Of a DNA stretch of 32,521 bases, positions 31,316 through 32,521 are shown piece after piece. Under the pieces are notes generated by a model, which worked only from the letters and a program-made list of their open reading frames with translations, was not told the origin of the DNA and did not search any database. Source of the DNA: Chitinophagales bacterium. GTDB taxonomy: Bacteria; Bacteroidota; Bacteroidia; Chitinophagales; Chitinophagaceae. Every line of letters begins with the position of its first letter. The first letter of the stretch is position 1. Location: positions 1 to 32,521 of the forward strand of contig JAATGJ010000104.1 in NCBI GenBank assembly GCA_015654695.1, written 5' to 3'. The translations under genes and the position numbers were made by a program.

Positions 31316-32233
31316 ATGAAAATAACTCACTACCTTCTCGGACTATTTACTTGCCTGGCTATAACAGCCACAGTACAGGCCCAAAATGAACCCGGCGTGG
31401 ACTCTACCGGGTTACCCGGCGATAATTTTAGTTTACAGGGTGCGCTTGAAATGTTCCAAAAAGCCAGCTCTCCTGAAGATTTTGAAAAACTGCTCAATGC
31501 GGAAGATAACCACGTAAATAATCTTGACCTGAATGGAGATGGCGAAATTGATTATATCCGTGTTATTGATAATATGGATAAAGAAGCGCACGCTTTTGTT
31601 TTGCAGGCCGTGGTTTCAGCATCAGAAAGCCAGGATATTGCCGTAATAGAATTGGAAAAAACAGGTGATACTACAGCGGTTCTTCAGATTGTTGGTGATG
31701 AAGATATTTATGGTGAGCAGGTGATCATAGAACCAGATGGCCGAGATGATGATGGTGCGTTTATTGATGATTTTAATAATGCCGTTATACACGGCCCTAA
31801 TTCGGATTATAATAATAAAAGTCCACGAATAATCATTAATGTATGGTACTGGCCGTCTGTTCGGTTTGTTTACGGACCAGTTTACAGGCCATGGGCCTCA
31901 CCGTGGAGATGGCATCATTACCCTGCTGTGTGGAGGCCATGGAGACCGTTGACATGGCATGTGTTTCATCCATTCCGCCGCCCTTACCAGCATCGTTTTG
32001 TAGTGGTGCGTACCCACAGGGTACTGCATGCACACAAAATATATAGACCCGCGAGAGTTAGCTCCGTTTCTGTAAGAACACGCAATGCAACAGCCGTAAA
32101 TGGGTACAGGGTGACAAGGACAAAGACAAGCGTAACAGGACCAAGAGGCAATGGAGCTACAAGAACAAGAACAACCGTCACAGGCCCCAGAGGTAATTCA
32201 AGGACAAAGAAAACTGTAAAAAGACATAGATAA
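31316..32233 (+). CDS. Secreted protein with an EF-hand-like loop and a W/R/H/P-rich C-terminal half
   Basis: From ATG 31316 this is 305 residues with a signal peptide (cleavage after VQA, about residue 22). Residues 30-165 are acidic and contain LDLNGDGEIDYIRV (D71, N73, D75, D79), a DxNxDGxID calcium-loop pattern. Residues 177-240 are extremely rich in Trp, Arg, His and Pro (VWYWPSVRFVYGPVYRPW and RPWRPLTWHVFHPFRRP). The last 50 residues are basic, with TGPRGN twice (274-279 and 289-294) among T-R-T-R-T repeats. The acidic-then-basic arrangement suggests a cell-surface or polyanion-binding role, which is inference. An upstream ATG at 31277 would add 13 residues before the signal peptide. 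No family is recognised with confidence. Confidence 0.72.
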   Translation: MKITHYLLGLFTCLAITATVQAQNEPGVDSTGLPGDNFSLQGALEMFQKASSPEDFEKLLNAEDNHVNNLDLNGDGEIDYIRVIDNMDKEAHAFVLQAVVSASESQDIAVIELEKTGDTTAVLQIVGDEDIYGEQVIIEPDGRDDDGAFIDDFNNAVIHGPNSDYNNKSPRIIINVWYWPSVRFVYGPVYRPWASPWRWHHYPAVWRPWRPLTWHVFHPFRRPYQHRFVVVRTHRVLHAHKIYRPARVSSVSVRTRNATAVNGYRVTRTKTSVTGPRGNGATRTRTTVTGPRGNSRTKKTVKRHR

Positions 32234-32256
32234 CCTGGGAATAAGTTTTTTGAATT

Positions 32257-32286
32257 AAAGACCCGGGGCAATACCGGGTCTTTTTA
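32257..32286 (+). terminator. Rho-independent terminator
   Basis: AAAGACCCGG (32257-32266) and CCGGGTCTTT (32274-32283) pair perfectly around GGCAATA, and the stem runs into TTTTT. It ends the transcript of the secreted protein gene, 24 bases after the stop. Confidence 0.9.
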
Positions 32287-32368
32287 TTTATCATTCATGA
32301 TCTGAAGCAACCCCTTCCGACGCATCCCTCAGCCAGCTTTATGACCTTACTCACGTGCAAAGAAATTT

Positions 32369-32408
32369 ATGGTATATGAAAAAAAGTGTTTTAATTTACA
32401 TATGCCAT
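32369..32408. other. Inverted repeat near the right edge
   Basis: ATGGTATATG (32369-32378) and CATATGCCAT (32399-32408) pair over ten bases with one G-T type mismatch, around 20 A+T-rich bases. The 230 or so bases after the terminator otherwise hold no recognisable gene up to the end of the window. Confidence 0.4.
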
Positions 32409-32521
32409 TCAAAGTGCTAAGGCAAAAAGAAGGAAACAAAATTGCTTCACTTAAATTTTAATCCCTTGGTTCAGGTAGAAACTTCACAGCTCACGGCAGA
32501 GTCCGAGGTTGGGCGACAAAA

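Noticed and set aside
32402-32461. 19-codon frame starting in the right-edge inverted repeat
   Set aside because: It is short and overlaps a palindrome arm; nothing supports translation.
1-32521. Searches by eye for tRNA, rRNA and CRISPR arrays
   Set aside because: No cloverleaf with a GTTCRA loop, no rRNA-like block and no regularly spaced repeats were seen.

Overview
The window looks like a piece of a Bacteroidota chromosome, most plausibly family Chitinophagaceae or a close relative. The reasons are gene families largely confined to that phylum (a DUF4270 lipoprotein, a GSCFA protein, a short glycogen-synthase-like protein beside panC), several promoters of the Bacteroidota type (TTTG, about 19 bases, TAnnTTTG), A-rich start regions without clear Shine-Dalgarno sequences, and protein sequences resembling Chitinophagaceae relatives. 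It is mostly housekeeping chromosome. No tRNA, rRNA, CRISPR array or complete mobile element was recognised; only the tail of a probable IS4-type transposase lies at the left edge.

Layout. 1-130: the end of a gene from outside the window. 160-6508 (minus): panC, a multi-pass membrane protein, rfaE2, ppk1, ppx and panB, which combine pantothenate synthesis, polyphosphate turnover and a sugar-nucleotide step. 6612-11326 (plus): a truncated glycogen-synthase-like protein, a DUF4270 lipoprotein, metK and rlmB, with REP-like palindromic repeats between them. 11352-14567 (minus): a tight four-gene operon of a DUF6134-like protein, a degenerate CPBP membrane protease homologue and two SDR oxidoreductases. 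14730-15308 (minus): a small secreted or membrane protein. 15552-17771 (plus): two paralogous helix-turn-helix proteins with a shared uncharacterised C-terminal domain. 17812-20959 (plus): HMG-CoA lyase, a GSCFA protein and galactokinase. 21030-21638 (minus): miaE. 21801-28917 (plus): rpsO, pnp, prmA, plsY, an M48 lipoprotein protease, a DUF3052-like protein, a CYTH protein and a Uma2 nuclease-fold protein. 28921-30990 (minus): dnaG. 31316-32233 (plus): a secreted protein rich in W, R, H and P.

The most interesting signals are: (1) the tandem helix-turn-helix paralogues, with three copies of TTAC(C/T)AAAAC near their starts, two of them exactly 32 bases apart; (2) a REP-like repeat family with one copy apparently absorbed in frame into the GSCFA gene; (3) two perfect inverted repeats whose loops hold a promoter-like -7 box, before metK and before the M48 protease; (4) the four-gene operon whose CPBP member lacks catalytic residues; (5) the glycogen-synthase-like protein without its ADP-glucose motif or second domain; (6) a sharp drop in G+C over the last third of dnaG. 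No clearly new multi-gene defence or biosynthetic system is visible. The helix-turn-helix pair and the four-gene operon are the best candidates for uncharacterised biology.
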